Assembly (NCBI RefSeq): GCF_000741135.1
Contig: NZ_JGYU01000007.1
Span: forward strand, 123,216 to 187,215
Source: Bifidobacterium choerinum
GTDB taxonomy: Bacteria > Actinomycetota > Actinomycetes > Actinomycetales > Bifidobacteriaceae
Direction of reading: 5' to 3'
DNA length: 64,000 nucleotides
Positions within the stretch are counted from its first letter, which is position 1. The number at the start of each line of letters is the position of its first letter. Shown here piece after piece: positions 14,448-22,895 of this stretch. The translations under genes were made by a program, and so were the position numbers. The notes beneath the pieces are model-generated. The model had not been told where the DNA came from, did no database searches, and saw nothing but the letters and a program-made list of their open reading frames with translations.

Positions 14448-16730
14448 ATGCCGAAGAAGAAGAAATCCCTGAGTGGAGTGCGCATTCTTGCGCTCGCGCT
14501 GGCGTTCATCACGCTGTGCGTCGCCGGCGGTGCGACGACGTGCCTGCTGTTCCTTCCCGCGGTCATGGGGGCGAACAACGTGGCGCGCGCGGTGTCGCCG
14601 TCGATGGAGGTCGAAGGCATCGACTTCGACGTGACGAACCTGCCGCAGAAATCGACGATGTACGCGAACGACGGCAAGACCGTCATCGCGGAGTTCTATG
14701 CGCAGAACCGCGAGGTCGTGCCGCTCAAGGACATCTCGAAGCCGATGATGCAGGCCGTCGTGGCCCGTGAGGACAAGCGCTTCTGGGAGCATTCGGGCGT
14801 CGACGTGCAGGGCGTCATGCGCGCCTTCGTGCAGACGTACATGAAGAAGGGCGACCAGCAGGGCGGCTCGAGCCTGACGCAGCAGTACGTGAAGAACGTG
14901 CTCGCGACGAAGGCGCGCGAAAGCGACGACCCGATCGGCGAATACCATGCGACCGAGGACACGATCGCGCGTAAGCTGCGCGAGATGCTGCTGTCGGTGC
15001 AGATGGAGAAGAAGTACTCGAAGCAGGAGATCCTGCAGGGCTACCTCAACATCGCGCAGTTCGGATCGAACTCGCTCTACGGCGTGCAGGCGGCCGCCGA
15101 ACGCTACTTCAACACGACCGCCGACAAGCTCAATGTCGTCCAGGCGGCGACGATCGCGATGGTCACGAAGAACCCGTCGAAGTACGATCCGTCGATCCCG
15201 GAGAACCAGGAGGAGGCGCAGAAGCAGCGCAACATCGTGCTCAAGCTGATGCTCGACCAGAAGTTCATCTCGCAGCAGGAATACGACGAGGCCGTCAATA
15301 CGCCGCTCAAGGACACGCTGCACCTGACCGATGTCAGCCGTGGATGCATGGCCGCGAAGTACAACACCGGCTTCTTCTGCGACTACGTCGTGCACAAGAT
15401 CGAGAACTCTCCGGAGTTCGGCAAGACCGCCGAGGACCGCGAGAAGCTGCTGCAGGAGGGCGGCCTCAAGATCGTCACGACGCTCGACCTCGACGCGAGC
15501 AACGCGATGATGGACACGGCGAACCAGACGATCCCGGCGAACGACCCCTCCGGCATGGAGATCGTCATCGCCTCGGTCAAGCCGGGGACCGGCGAGGTGC
15601 TCGGATTCGGCCTCAACCGCACCTATGACGCGACCGACGCGGCCGCGACCGATCCGACGAAATCGTCGATGAACTACGCCGTCGACCAGGTCGACGGCGG
15701 CGGCCAGGGCTTCCCGATCGGTTCGTCGTGGAAGCCGATCAACCTCGTCGCTTGGATGCAGCAGGGCAGGTCGATCAACGAGATGCTCGTCGCGCCGACC
15801 GACTTCCTGACGAGCCGCTTCAACTGCAACGGCTATGTCGGCGGCACCGACAACTGGCATGTGACGAACGCATTGACGAACGGCACGGTCTCGCCGGAAA
15901 GCCCGTTCCTCGGCCTCGTCCACTCGCACAACACGACGATGGCGGCGATGGGCGCGCAGATCGGCCTGTGCGCGGTCGCCGACGCGGCGAAGTCCGTCGG
16001 CTACCACAACGCGAAGATCGGCCAGGAGGACGTCTATTCGGACATCTCGATGCATCCGGCGCTGCTCATCGGCGGCACGACGTCGGTCTCGCCGCTGACG
16101 ATGGCGAACGTGTACGCGACGTACGCGGCCGACGGCGTGCAGTGCACGCCGATCGCGATCAAGTCGGTCGAGAACACCGACGGCGAACAGCTCGACGTGC
16201 CGAAGGCGAACTGCCATCAGGCGGTTGACAAGGACATCATCCAGACGCTCGCGTACACGATGAACCAGGGCGTGACGCGCCCCGACGGCGCGGCCGGCTC
16301 GGCGAAGCTCGCGAACAACCGCAAGACCTTCGCGAAGACCGGTACGAACGAGAACATGTACGTGACGACCGGCGGCTTCATCCCCAAGCAGATCGCGACC
16401 TTCGTGCTCGTCGGCGACGTGCAGGACCCGACGAACCATCCGATCGAGAACATCGCGATCAACGGCAACTACCACGGCTACTGGGACGGCTCCACGATCG
16501 CGGCCCCGGCCTTCAGCAAGGCCGTGAGCAGCTACGCGGAGAAGAAGAACCTGCCGATGGACAACGACTACGGCAAGCCGGTCGACAAATACATGCACTC
16601 GACCGGACATGTGACCGGGGCGCCCGGCAGCCAGCAGAACGGCCAGTTGCAGCAGAACGGCATGACCGGACAGTCGCAGCCGCAGCAGAACACACAGCCG
16701 CAGCAGCAGAACACGACGACCACACGGTAG
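14448..16730 (+). CDS. Class A penicillin-binding protein (transglycosylase/transpeptidase)
   Basis: A 760-aa bifunctional peptidoglycan synthase. After a short basic cytoplasmic tail (MPKKKKSLSG) one transmembrane helix spans about 8-35. The GT51 glycosyltransferase domain follows (EDKRFWEHSGVDVQGVMRAF with catalytic Glu; QGGSSLTQQYVKN; AQFGSNSLYGVQAAAERYF). The penicillin-binding domain has SSWKPINL (SxxK), SHN within VHSHNTTM, and KTGTNENM (KTG). The C-terminal tail is Gln/Thr-rich. It polymerises lipid II and cross-links the wall outside the membrane. The start is chosen from the -10 box position; ATG 14439 would add three residues. A terminator follows, so it is monocistronic. Confidence 0.92.
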   Translation: MPKKKKSLSGVRILALALAFITLCVAGGATTCLLFLPAVMGANNVARAVSPSMEVEGIDFDVTNLPQKSTMYANDGKTVIAEFYAQNREVVPLKDISKPMMQAVVAREDKRFWEHSGVDVQGVMRAFVQTYMKKGDQQGGSSLTQQYVKNVLATKARESDDPIGEYHATEDTIARKLREMLLSVQMEKKYSKQEILQGYLNIAQFGSNSLYGVQAAAERYFNTTADKLNVVQAATIAMVTKNPSKYDPSIPENQEEAQKQRNIVLKLMLDQKFISQQEYDEAVNTPLKDTLHLTDVSRGCMAAKYNTGFFCDYVVHKIENSPEFGKTAEDREKLLQEGGLKIVTTLDLDASNAMMDTANQTIPANDPSGMEIVIASVKPGTGEVLGFGLNRTYDATDAAATDPTKSSMNYAVDQVDGGGQGFPIGSSWKPINLVAWMQQGRSINEMLVAPTDFLTSRFNCNGYVGGTDNWHVTNALTNGTVSPESPFLGLVHSHNTTMAAMGAQIGLCAVADAAKSVGYHNAKIGQEDVYSDISMHPALLIGGTTSVSPLTMANVYATYAADGVQCTPIAIKSVENTDGEQLDVPKANCHQAVDKDIIQTLAYTMNQGVTRPDGAAGSAKLANNRKTFAKTGTNENMYVTTGGFIPKQIATFVLVGDVQDPTNHPIENIAINGNYHGYWDGSTIAAPAFSKAVSSYAEKKNLPMDNDYGKPVDKYMHSTGHVTGAPGSQQNGQLQQNGMTGQSQPQQNTQPQQQNTTTTR

Positions 16731-16758
16731 CCGGTCTTCCGCGGCTTGCGGCAGACGA

Positions 16759-16801
16759 GGGGCGCCTTCCCGCCATGTTCCAGCGGAAAGGCGCCCCTTT
16801 T
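16759..16801 (+). terminator. Rho-independent terminator of the PBP gene
   Basis: Stem GGGGCGCCTT / AAGGCGCCCC (10 bp) with a 19-nt loop, followed by TTTT. Confidence 0.85.
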
Positions 16802-16891
16802 CGTATGCCGTCGTATGCCGTCATGCGGGCCGCATATGCGCCGATGCCCGGTGGGGCGCCGCAGGCGTCCGGAACGCCCGTTCAGGTGTGC

Positions 16892-16897
16892 TACAGT
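16892..16897 (+). promoter_or_regulatory. -10 box of the leaderless OYE gene
   Basis: TACAGT ends 7 nt before ATG 16905; no ribosome binding site is present. Confidence 0.55.
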
Positions 16898-16904
16898 GCG
16901 CGGT

Positions 16905-18056
16905 ATGGGCAAAGCAAAGAAGCAGAAGAAGACCTCAGCGAAGCGCCCGTCGGCGACTCCGATCCTGTTCGAACCGATGACGATCCGCGGCACGAGCGTG
17001 CGCAACCGCATCTGGCTGCCGCCGATGTGCATGTACTCGGTGACGGCGTGCGACGGCAGGCCGACCGATTTCCACTACCAGCACTATGTCTCCCGCGCGC
17101 TCGGCGGATTCGGCCTCATCATCGTCGAGGCGACGGCCGTCACGCCCGAGGGACGCATTTCGCCATGCGACCTCGGCCTGTGGGAGGACGGGCAGATCGA
17201 CTCCTACCGGTGGATCGTCGACGGCATGAAGCGCGCCGGCGCGACGCCGGCGATCCAGCTGGGGCATGCGGGACGCAAGGCGTCGACCGGCTGCTTCGGC
17301 ATCGGCGTGCCGGGGGAGAGCCTCGCTCCCGACGAGGGCGGCTGGCGCACCGTCGCTCCGTCGCCGGTCGCCTACGGCGACTTCCCCGAACCGCGCGCGC
17401 TCGGCGTCGACGAGATCCATGACATCGAGGACTGCTTCCGTGACGCCGCATGGCGCGCGCAGGAGGCCGGCTTCGAGGCGATCGAGATCCATGCGGCCCA
17501 CGGCTACCTGCTCTCCGAGTTCCTCGACCCGCTGACGAACGTGCGCGACGACGAATACGGCGGATCTCCGCGCAACCGCGCGCGCATGCTCATCGAGACG
17601 GTGGACAAGGTGCGCGGCGTCGTACGCGACGACATGCCGGTGTTCGTGCGCATCTCGGCGACTGACTGGGCCGAGGGCGGATTCGGCGCCGACGACGCCG
17701 TCGCGCTCGCGAGGACGCTCAAGGACCACGGCGTCGACCTGATCGACGTCTCGACCGGCGGCGTGCTGCCGCAAGTGACGATCCCGGTGCGTCCCGGCTA
17801 CCAGGTGCCGTTCGCCGACCGTGTGCGCAACGAGGCCGGCATCGCGACGACGGCCGTCGGCCTGATCACGAAGCCGCGTCAGGCGCTCAGGATCCTCACG
17901 CACGGGCAGGCCGACGCCGTCGAGATCGGCCGCGCCGGCCTGCGCGAACCGTACTGGCCGCTGCGCGCCGCCGCGAAGCTCGGCATGGCGCGCGACGAGA
18001 TCGACTATCCGCCGCAGCTCGTGCGCGGCGCATGGCGCGACGGCGAGAACTGGTGA
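16905..18056 (+). CDS. Old yellow enzyme family NAD(P)H:flavin oxidoreductase
   Basis: A 383-aa FMN-dependent TIM-barrel reductase of the OYE/YqjM type, expected to reduce activated C=C bonds. A Lys-rich start (MGKAKKQKKTSAKR) precedes LFEPMTIRGTSVRNRIWLPP and MCMYS, whose Cys matches the YqjM flavin-tuning Cys. QLGHAGRKAS carries the substrate-binding His, IEIHAAHGYLLSEFLDP is the family signature, and the C-terminal VEIGRAGLREPYWP binds FMN phosphate. The start is set by the TACAGT -10 box. The physiological substrate is unknown. It converges with pyrD across a shared hairpin. Confidence 0.88.
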   Translation: MGKAKKQKKTSAKRPSATPILFEPMTIRGTSVRNRIWLPPMCMYSVTACDGRPTDFHYQHYVSRALGGFGLIIVEATAVTPEGRISPCDLGLWEDGQIDSYRWIVDGMKRAGATPAIQLGHAGRKASTGCFGIGVPGESLAPDEGGWRTVAPSPVAYGDFPEPRALGVDEIHDIEDCFRDAAWRAQEAGFEAIEIHAAHGYLLSEFLDPLTNVRDDEYGGSPRNRARMLIETVDKVRGVVRDDMPVFVRISATDWAEGGFGADDAVALARTLKDHGVDLIDVSTGGVLPQVTIPVRPGYQVPFADRVRNEAGIATTAVGLITKPRQALRILTHGQADAVEIGRAGLREPYWPLRAAAKLGMARDEIDYPPQLVRGAWRDGENW

Positions 18057-18083
18057 TCGCGGCGGCGATCGCCGTATGAACGC

Positions 18084-18120
18084 GGGGAGGCCCGGACGTC
18101 GATGACGCCCGGGCCTCCCC
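18084..18120. terminator. Bidirectional hairpin between OYE gene and pyrD
   Basis: Stem GGGGAGGCCCGG / CCGGGCCTCCCC (12 bp, extended by an internal CG pair) between two convergent stop codons. No strong T tract on either side. Confidence 0.65.
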
Positions 18121-18148
18121 ATATGCGCGTGTCTGTTCGGCCGATCGC

Positions 18149-19297
18149 CTATGCGTCGACGCCGACGGCGTCGGACACATGCGCGAAGCCGTCGCGGCGC
18201 AGCAGCTCGGCGAGGCCGCGCTTGAGCACGGTGATCTGCTGAGGGCCGCGGTACATCAGCGCCGAGACGAACATGACGAGCGACGAGCCGGCGCGGATCT
18301 TCTCATACGCCTGCTTCGGCGTGAAGACGCCGCCGATGCCGGCGATCGCGAAACGGTCGCCGTAGTCGCGGTAGACGCGGCGGATCAGCTCGGTGCTCTC
18401 GACGGTGCACGGGCCGCCCGACAGGCCGCCGAGCCACGACGGCGGAATCGTCATGCCGCTGCGGTCCTTCTGCAGGTTCGCGATCGACAGGCCCTGCACG
18501 TTGTGGTCGGCGAGCACGTCGACGAGTTCGCGGAACTCCTCCCACGTCTTGTTGAGCGGCATCTTGACGAGCGTCGGCTGCGGGCGGTCGATCTTGTCGA
18601 GCTCGGTGAACAGGCGGTCAAGCGCCTCCGGATCCTCGTTGAACGGCTCGCCGACCTTCGTGTTCGGGCACGAGATGTTCACCTCGACCATCGCCGTGCG
18701 CCCGGCGGCGCGGCGCATCGAGACGCAGTAGTCCTCGATGCCCTCGTCGATGCCGCCGACGAGGGCATCGTTCGTGCGTGCGATCGACACCGACATCTGC
18801 ATCGTGCGCGTGCGGCGCCACGCCTGCTCGGTCTTCGCGATGATCTTGTCGGAGCCCTCGTTGGCCAGTCCCACATGCACCATCATCGAATCGTATTCGG
18901 GCAGACGGTGGAACCACGGGCGCGGATTGCCGGCGCACGGGCGCGCCGTCGTCGAGCCGACCGTCTCGAAGCCGAAGCCGGCGTTGTCGAGCAGCGTCGC
19001 CATCTCGCAGTCCTTGTCGAGGCCGGCGGACAGGCCGAAGGGGTTGGCGAAGTCGACGCCCATGACCGAGGTTTCGAGGATCGGGTCGGTGTAGTCGAGC
19101 ATCTGGCGCAGCAGCCACATCAGCGGCGGGATGTTGCGCGTGACCTTGCAGAACCCGATCATCTGGGCGTGCGACCGGTCCGGCGGCTTGTTGAAGACGA
19201 AATGCGGTTTGATGATGTTCTTGTAGGCGCAGGTGAACAAGTCGGTCGTCGCCTTGTTGATTGCGTCATGCAAGCTGTTCTCGGAAACGTAAGCCAT
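18149..19297 (-). CDS. pyrD: Dihydroorotate dehydrogenase, class 2-like
   Basis: A 382-aa FMN enzyme that oxidises dihydroorotate to orotate in pyrimidine synthesis. Overall layout is that of the membrane-associated, quinone-linked class 2: an N-terminal amphipathic extension, MGVDFANPFGLSAGLDKDCE, ETVGSTTARPCAGNPRPWFH, and the C-terminal IAGIGGVFTPKQAYEKIRAG phosphate-binding segment. The active-site loop reads VNISCPNTKVGEP, so the catalytic base position is Cys (class 1 state) rather than the Ser usual in class 2. No pyrK partner is adjacent. On the minus strand a CACAAT box ends 6 nt before ATG 19297, suggesting a leaderless mRNA. Longer upstream frame is unrelated. Confidence 0.88.
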   Translation of the reverse strand: MAYVSENSLHDAINKATTDLFTCAYKNIIKPHFVFNKPPDRSHAQMIGFCKVTRNIPPLMWLLRQMLDYTDPILETSVMGVDFANPFGLSAGLDKDCEMATLLDNAGFGFETVGSTTARPCAGNPRPWFHRLPEYDSMMVHVGLANEGSDKIIAKTEQAWRRTRTMQMSVSIARTNDALVGGIDEGIEDYCVSMRRAAGRTAMVEVNISCPNTKVGEPFNEDPEALDRLFTELDKIDRPQPTLVKMPLNKTWEEFRELVDVLADHNVQGLSIANLQKDRSGMTIPPSWLGGLSGGPCTVESTELIRRVYRDYGDRFAIAGIGGVFTPKQAYEKIRAGSSLVMFVSALMYRGPQQITVLKRGLAELLRRDGFAHVSDAVGVDA

Positions 19298-19303
19298 CGT
19301 TCC

Positions 19304-19309
19304 ATTGTG
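19304..19309 (-). promoter_or_regulatory. -10-like box of leaderless pyrD
   Basis: CACAAT on the minus strand, 6 nt upstream of ATG 19297; no Shine-Dalgarno sequence is visible. Confidence 0.45.
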
Positions 19310-19543
19310 CCATGTTCGCCCGCGGAACGCACGTGCGAACCGCGGGGAAACGGTGAAAGGAGACGCATATGCCGTCCGTCGGCGCGGTTTTGCCGATGGC
19401 TGCACGGGATGCGCGCTGGCGGGACGCTGACTACAGTCGGTACGGAAATCCGAGGCTGCGGCGCCGATTCCGCGATGCCGACGCGGCATGCGGTAAAGTC
19501 GGGGAGCAGACGGCCGGCGGCGGCCGACGGACGGGAGGCGGAT

Positions 19544-20542
19544 ATGACGGGTCGTGTATGCGTGGTCATGCCGACGTACAACGAACGCGCGAACCTCGAA
19601 CCGACGCTCAGCGGCGTCTTCGAGCTCAACCCGGACGTCGACGTGCTCGTCGTCGACGACAACTCGCCCGACGGCACCGGACGGCTCGCCGACGTCATCG
19701 CGAAGGCCACGCATATGACGCCGGGGCTGAGCGTCGAGATCAAAAGCAACGACATCGCGCACGACGTCGCGTTCTGCAAGGACGACGACGATGCAGCGCT
19801 GCTGTCCGATGCAAACGTGAGCACCGCCGACCTCAAGATCGCGAACCGCGTCAACGCGAAGACGACCGGATCGAAGCTGCATGTGCTGCACCGCGAAGGC
19901 AAGCTCGGCCTCGGCTCGGCGTACATCGAGGGCTTCAAATGGGCGCTCGCGCGCGGCTACGACATCATCTGCGAGATGGACATGGACGGCTCGCACCGCC
20001 CCGAGGACCTGCGGCGCATCCTGCAGCGCATCCGCGACGACGAGCATGTCGACCTCGTGCTCGGATCGCGCCGCGTGCCCGGCGGCACGACGCAGAACTG
20101 GCCGTGGTACCGCGACGTCATCTCGCGCGCCGGCTCCTCCTACGCGCGCTTCATGCTCGGGCTCAAGGTGCGCGACATGACGAGCGGCTTCCGCGCCTAC
20201 CGTGCGCGCATCCTGCGCCGTCTCGACCTCGACGGCATCGACGACAACGGCTACGTGTTCCAGATCGATATGACGCGACGCGTCGTCGCGGCCGGCGGCG
20301 TCGTCGTCGAGGTGCCGATCGTGTTCCCGGAGCGCGCGCTCGGCGTCTCGAAGATGGACGGCGCGATCGTGCACGAGGCGATGCGCAAGGTGACCAAATG
20401 GGGGTTCTCGCGCATGCACCGGCAGCTGCACGACCCGCGCGAGCGCGAGCTCGAGCGCCGCGCCGCCCGCCGGCAGATCGCCGACGCGCCCGACGACGAT
20501 TTCAACGACGAACTCGAGGCCGAGGCCGAGGACGTCGACTGA
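19544..20542 (+). CDS. Polyprenol monophosphomannose synthase-like GT2 glycosyltransferase
   Basis: A 332-aa GT2 enzyme resembling actinobacterial Ppm1/DPMS, which transfers mannose from GDP-mannose to polyprenyl phosphate on the cytoplasmic face. Motifs: VCVVMPTYNERANLEPTL, VLVVDDNSPDGTG, REGKLGLGSAYIEGFKWAL, CEMDMDGSHRPEDL (DxD), VRDMTSGFRAYR, and a QIDMTRRVVAAGG helix. Between residues ~50 and ~105 there is an acidic insertion (around AFCKDDDDAALLSDANVS) not usual in this family. The C-terminus is charged, with no membrane domain, so it matches the soluble catalytic Ppm half. A GGGAGG site precedes the ATG and a TAAAGT box lies at 19494. Other polyprenyl-phosphate glycosyl donors remain possible. 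Confidence 0.82.
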   Translation: MTGRVCVVMPTYNERANLEPTLSGVFELNPDVDVLVVDDNSPDGTGRLADVIAKATHMTPGLSVEIKSNDIAHDVAFCKDDDDAALLSDANVSTADLKIANRVNAKTTGSKLHVLHREGKLGLGSAYIEGFKWALARGYDIICEMDMDGSHRPEDLRRILQRIRDDEHVDLVLGSRRVPGGTTQNWPWYRDVISRAGSSYARFMLGLKVRDMTSGFRAYRARILRRLDLDGIDDNGYVFQIDMTRRVVAAGGVVVEVPIVFPERALGVSKMDGAIVHEAMRKVTKWGFSRMHRQLHDPRERELERRAARRQIADAPDDDFNDELEAEAEDVD

Positions 20543-20696
20543 TCTTTGCGTGCGCCGTGCGTCGCGGTCTGTCCGTGCGGCGCATGTACCGCATGCGCAA
20601 CCGTCGACGGCTCCTGCGCGCGTTCCGTGTGCGCGTCGTGCACTGCATACGTGTGCATAATAGTCGATGTATGTTCGCTTCTGTTTGGAAAACACG

Positions 20697-20751
20697 CCGA
20701 AATGTTTGTTTCGGGTTGTCTAGTGGGAGGAAATGTGCGATAATGTTCGCA
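20697..20751 (+). promoter_or_regulatory. Promoter and candidate operators of the gal operon
   Basis: TTGTCT (20716-20721), 17-bp spacer, GATAAT (20739-20744), then ATG 20751 six bases later, consistent with a leaderless mRNA. Two inverted repeats are candidate regulator sites: CCGAAA-N6-TTTCGG at 20697-20714, upstream of the -35, and TGCGA-N6-TCGCA at 20736-20751, across the -10 and start codon. Autoregulation by the DeoR protein is inferred. Confidence 0.5.
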
Positions 20752-21557
20752 TGATTTCCTCACAACGACAGCATCTCATCCTGAGCCGGCTGCGTACGCG
20801 CGGCGCGGTGCGCATCACCGCGCTGTCCAAGGAGCTCGGCGTCTCGGCGATGACGATCCGCAGAGACATCGCCGAACTCGCGGACAAGGGCCTGCTGCGG
20901 CGCGTGCACGGCGGCGCCGTGTCGACGAGCACGTTGCTGAGCGAGCCGCTGTTCTCGGTCAAGTCGCAGATGGACATCGGCCTCAAGGACGCGATCGCGC
21001 AGCAGGCGATCGACTACGTCTCGCCGGGCGACGTCATCGCGATCGGCGGCGGCACGACCGCCTACGTCTTCGCGCAGCATCTGCTCGAATCGCAGCACTC
21101 GAACGGCATCACGATCCTGACGAACTCGATCCCGGTCGCCGAACTCGTGCAGGCCCTCGAATCGAAGGACGTCGAGGTCATCGTCACCGGCGGCGTCATC
21201 ACGCGCTCGAACTCGCTCGTCGGCCCGATCGCCGACAAGGTCATCGCGTCGCTGCGCGTGAACACCGTGTTCCTCGGCACCCACTCGGTGTCGATCCCGC
21301 GCGGCTTCCTGATGCCGAACTCGCTCGAGGCGGCGACCGACATGGCGATGATGGACATCGCCGACCGCACGATCATCCTCACCGACCACACGAAGTGGAG
21401 CAGCACGTCGCTGTCGCTGTTCGCGCGCTTCGACCAGGTGGACACGGTCATCACCGACGACGGCCTCGACGCCGACTCGGCGACGAAGACGAGGGACCTC
21501 GTCAAGGAACTCGTACTCGCCCACGACAGGGCATCCGACGACACAGAAAGCGAATGA
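20751..21557 (+). CDS. DeoR/GlpR-family transcriptional regulator of the gal genes
   Basis: A 268-aa repressor-type protein. The N-terminal HTH contains SQRQHLILSRLRTRGAVRIT, SKELGVSAMTIRRDIAELAD and GLLRRVHGGAV, the standard DeoR signature. The C-terminal sugar-phosphate-binding domain has IAIGGGTTAYVFAQHL, ILTNSIPVAELV, VIVTGGVI and ADRTIILTDHTKW. It is followed by galT with a 4-nt ATGA overlap, so it very probably controls this operon in response to a galactose-derived phosphate. ATG 20751 fits a leaderless start; ATG 20733 is only 2 nt from the GGGAGG at 20725-20730, too close for normal initiation. Confidence 0.88.
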   Translation: MISSQRQHLILSRLRTRGAVRITALSKELGVSAMTIRRDIAELADKGLLRRVHGGAVSTSTLLSEPLFSVKSQMDIGLKDAIAQQAIDYVSPGDVIAIGGGTTAYVFAQHLLESQHSNGITILTNSIPVAELVQALESKDVEVIVTGGVITRSNSLVGPIADKVIASLRVNTVFLGTHSVSIPRGFLMPNSLEAATDMAMMDIADRTIILTDHTKWSSTSLSLFARFDQVDTVITDDGLDADSATKTRDLVKELVLAHDRASDDTESE

Positions 21558-22822
21558 CGACGATGTCACGATATGCACACTACGAACCCGGCGACTACGC
21601 GAAGGAGCACATCCGCATCACGGCGACGACGCTCGCCGACGGCCGCGACTTCTTCTACCTCGACGACGAGCCAGAATTCGTCTCCGGCGAGCGCACGCGC
21701 CGCCTCGATGATCCGCGTCCGCTGCCGGACCGCTTCGCGCCGCATCTGGACGCCGACGGCGTCGAGGTGCGCTACCAGGCGCCGCAGATGCGCCGCGACC
21801 CGCTCACCGGCGACTGGATCCCGATGGCAACGGCGCGCATGAACCGTCCGATCACGGCTGGTGCCGGCGCGACGGCGAAGGGCAACCCGCTCGCCGCGCG
21901 CAAGCCGGGCGACCCGTACCAGGACGGCGAGGTGCCGGACACCGACTACGACGTCGTCATCTTCGAGAACCGCTTCCCGTCGATGGTGCAGGTGCCGGGC
22001 GTGCCCGACGAGACCGGCGATGTCGACGGCAACCCGCTGTGGCAGGTGCGTCCGGCGGCCGGTCGCTGCGAGGTCATCTGCTTCGACCCGAACGAGGACG
22101 GTCTGCCCGCCGACCTGCCGGTGTCGCGCCTGCGCACCGTCGTCGAGGCGTGGGCCTTCCGCACGGCCGAACTGAGCGCGATCGACGGCATCGAGCAGGT
22201 CTTCCCCTTCGAAAACCACGGCGAGGAGATCGGCGTCTCGCTCGCGCACCCGCACGGCCAGATCTACGCGTACCCGTTCATCGCGCCGAAGCTCGAGACC
22301 GAGCTCGAGCACACCGAGGCCTACTTCGAGCGCACCGGCGGCAACCTGCTGCACGACCTGATGGCCGCCGAGATCGACGCGCGCCACCGCGTCGTCATGC
22401 GCAACCACAGCTGGGTCGCCTATGTGCCGGCGGCCGCGCGCTGGCCGCTCGAGGTGCACGTCGCGCCGCTGCGCGACGGCGTCCTCACGCTCGACCAGCT
22501 CGACGACCAGGAGCGCTGGGACCTCGCGCAGATGTACTCGACGCTGCTCAAACGCGGCAACCGCTTCTTCGACAGGGGCGACGGCAACGGCATGGACCTG
22601 CCGTACATCGCCGCCTGGCACCAGGCACCGGTGCATGACAAGCGCCGCGAGCACTACCGGCTCAACCTGCAGTTCTTCTCGTTCCGCCGCGCGGCGAACA
22701 AGATCAAATACCTCGCCGGCTCCGAATCGGGCATGGCCGCATGGATCTCGGACACGACGCCCGAACTCATCGCCGCGCGCTTCCACGAGCTCGGCCCGGT
22801 CGACATCGCCGACGAAGGCTGA
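21554..22822 (+). CDS. galT: Galactose-1-phosphate uridylyltransferase
   Basis: A 422-aa GalT of the Leloir pathway, exchanging UMP between UDP-glucose and galactose-1-phosphate. The active-site triad HPH lies in SLAHPHGQIYAYPF, whose second His forms the uridylyl intermediate. VIFENRFPSM and FENHGEEIG (nucleotide contacts), YVPAAARWPLEVHVAP and HLNLQFF-type end (YRLNLQFFSFRR) are all family features. The ATG overlaps the regulator's stop by 4 nt; ATG 21563 is an alternative. galK follows 73 nt downstream. Confidence 0.94.
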   Translation: MTTMSRYAHYEPGDYAKEHIRITATTLADGRDFFYLDDEPEFVSGERTRRLDDPRPLPDRFAPHLDADGVEVRYQAPQMRRDPLTGDWIPMATARMNRPITAGAGATAKGNPLAARKPGDPYQDGEVPDTDYDVVIFENRFPSMVQVPGVPDETGDVDGNPLWQVRPAAGRCEVICFDPNEDGLPADLPVSRLRTVVEAWAFRTAELSAIDGIEQVFPFENHGEEIGVSLAHPHGQIYAYPFIAPKLETELEHTEAYFERTGGNLLHDLMAAEIDARHRVVMRNHSWVAYVPAAARWPLEVHVAPLRDGVLTLDQLDDQERWDLAQMYSTLLKRGNRFFDRGDGNGMDLPYIAAWHQAPVHDKRREHYRLNLQFFSFRRAANKIKYLAGSESGMAAWISDTTPELIAARFHELGPVDIADEG

Positions 22823-22895
22823 ACGTCGGCCGAGGCACCATCGGACGGCACACAACGACGTGCAACTCAGACGAACAACTACGGAAAGACAACTT

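Noticed and set aside
20543..20700. Possible tRNA or small RNA between the mannose synthase and the gal regulator
   Set aside because: Short complementary arms (GCGCATG/CATGCGC) exist but no cloverleaf or T-loop GGTTC consensus could be found.
22422..22895. Upstream extension of the galK frame into galT
   Set aside because: Overlaps well-conserved galT sequence in another frame; galK family sequence begins after ATG 22896.
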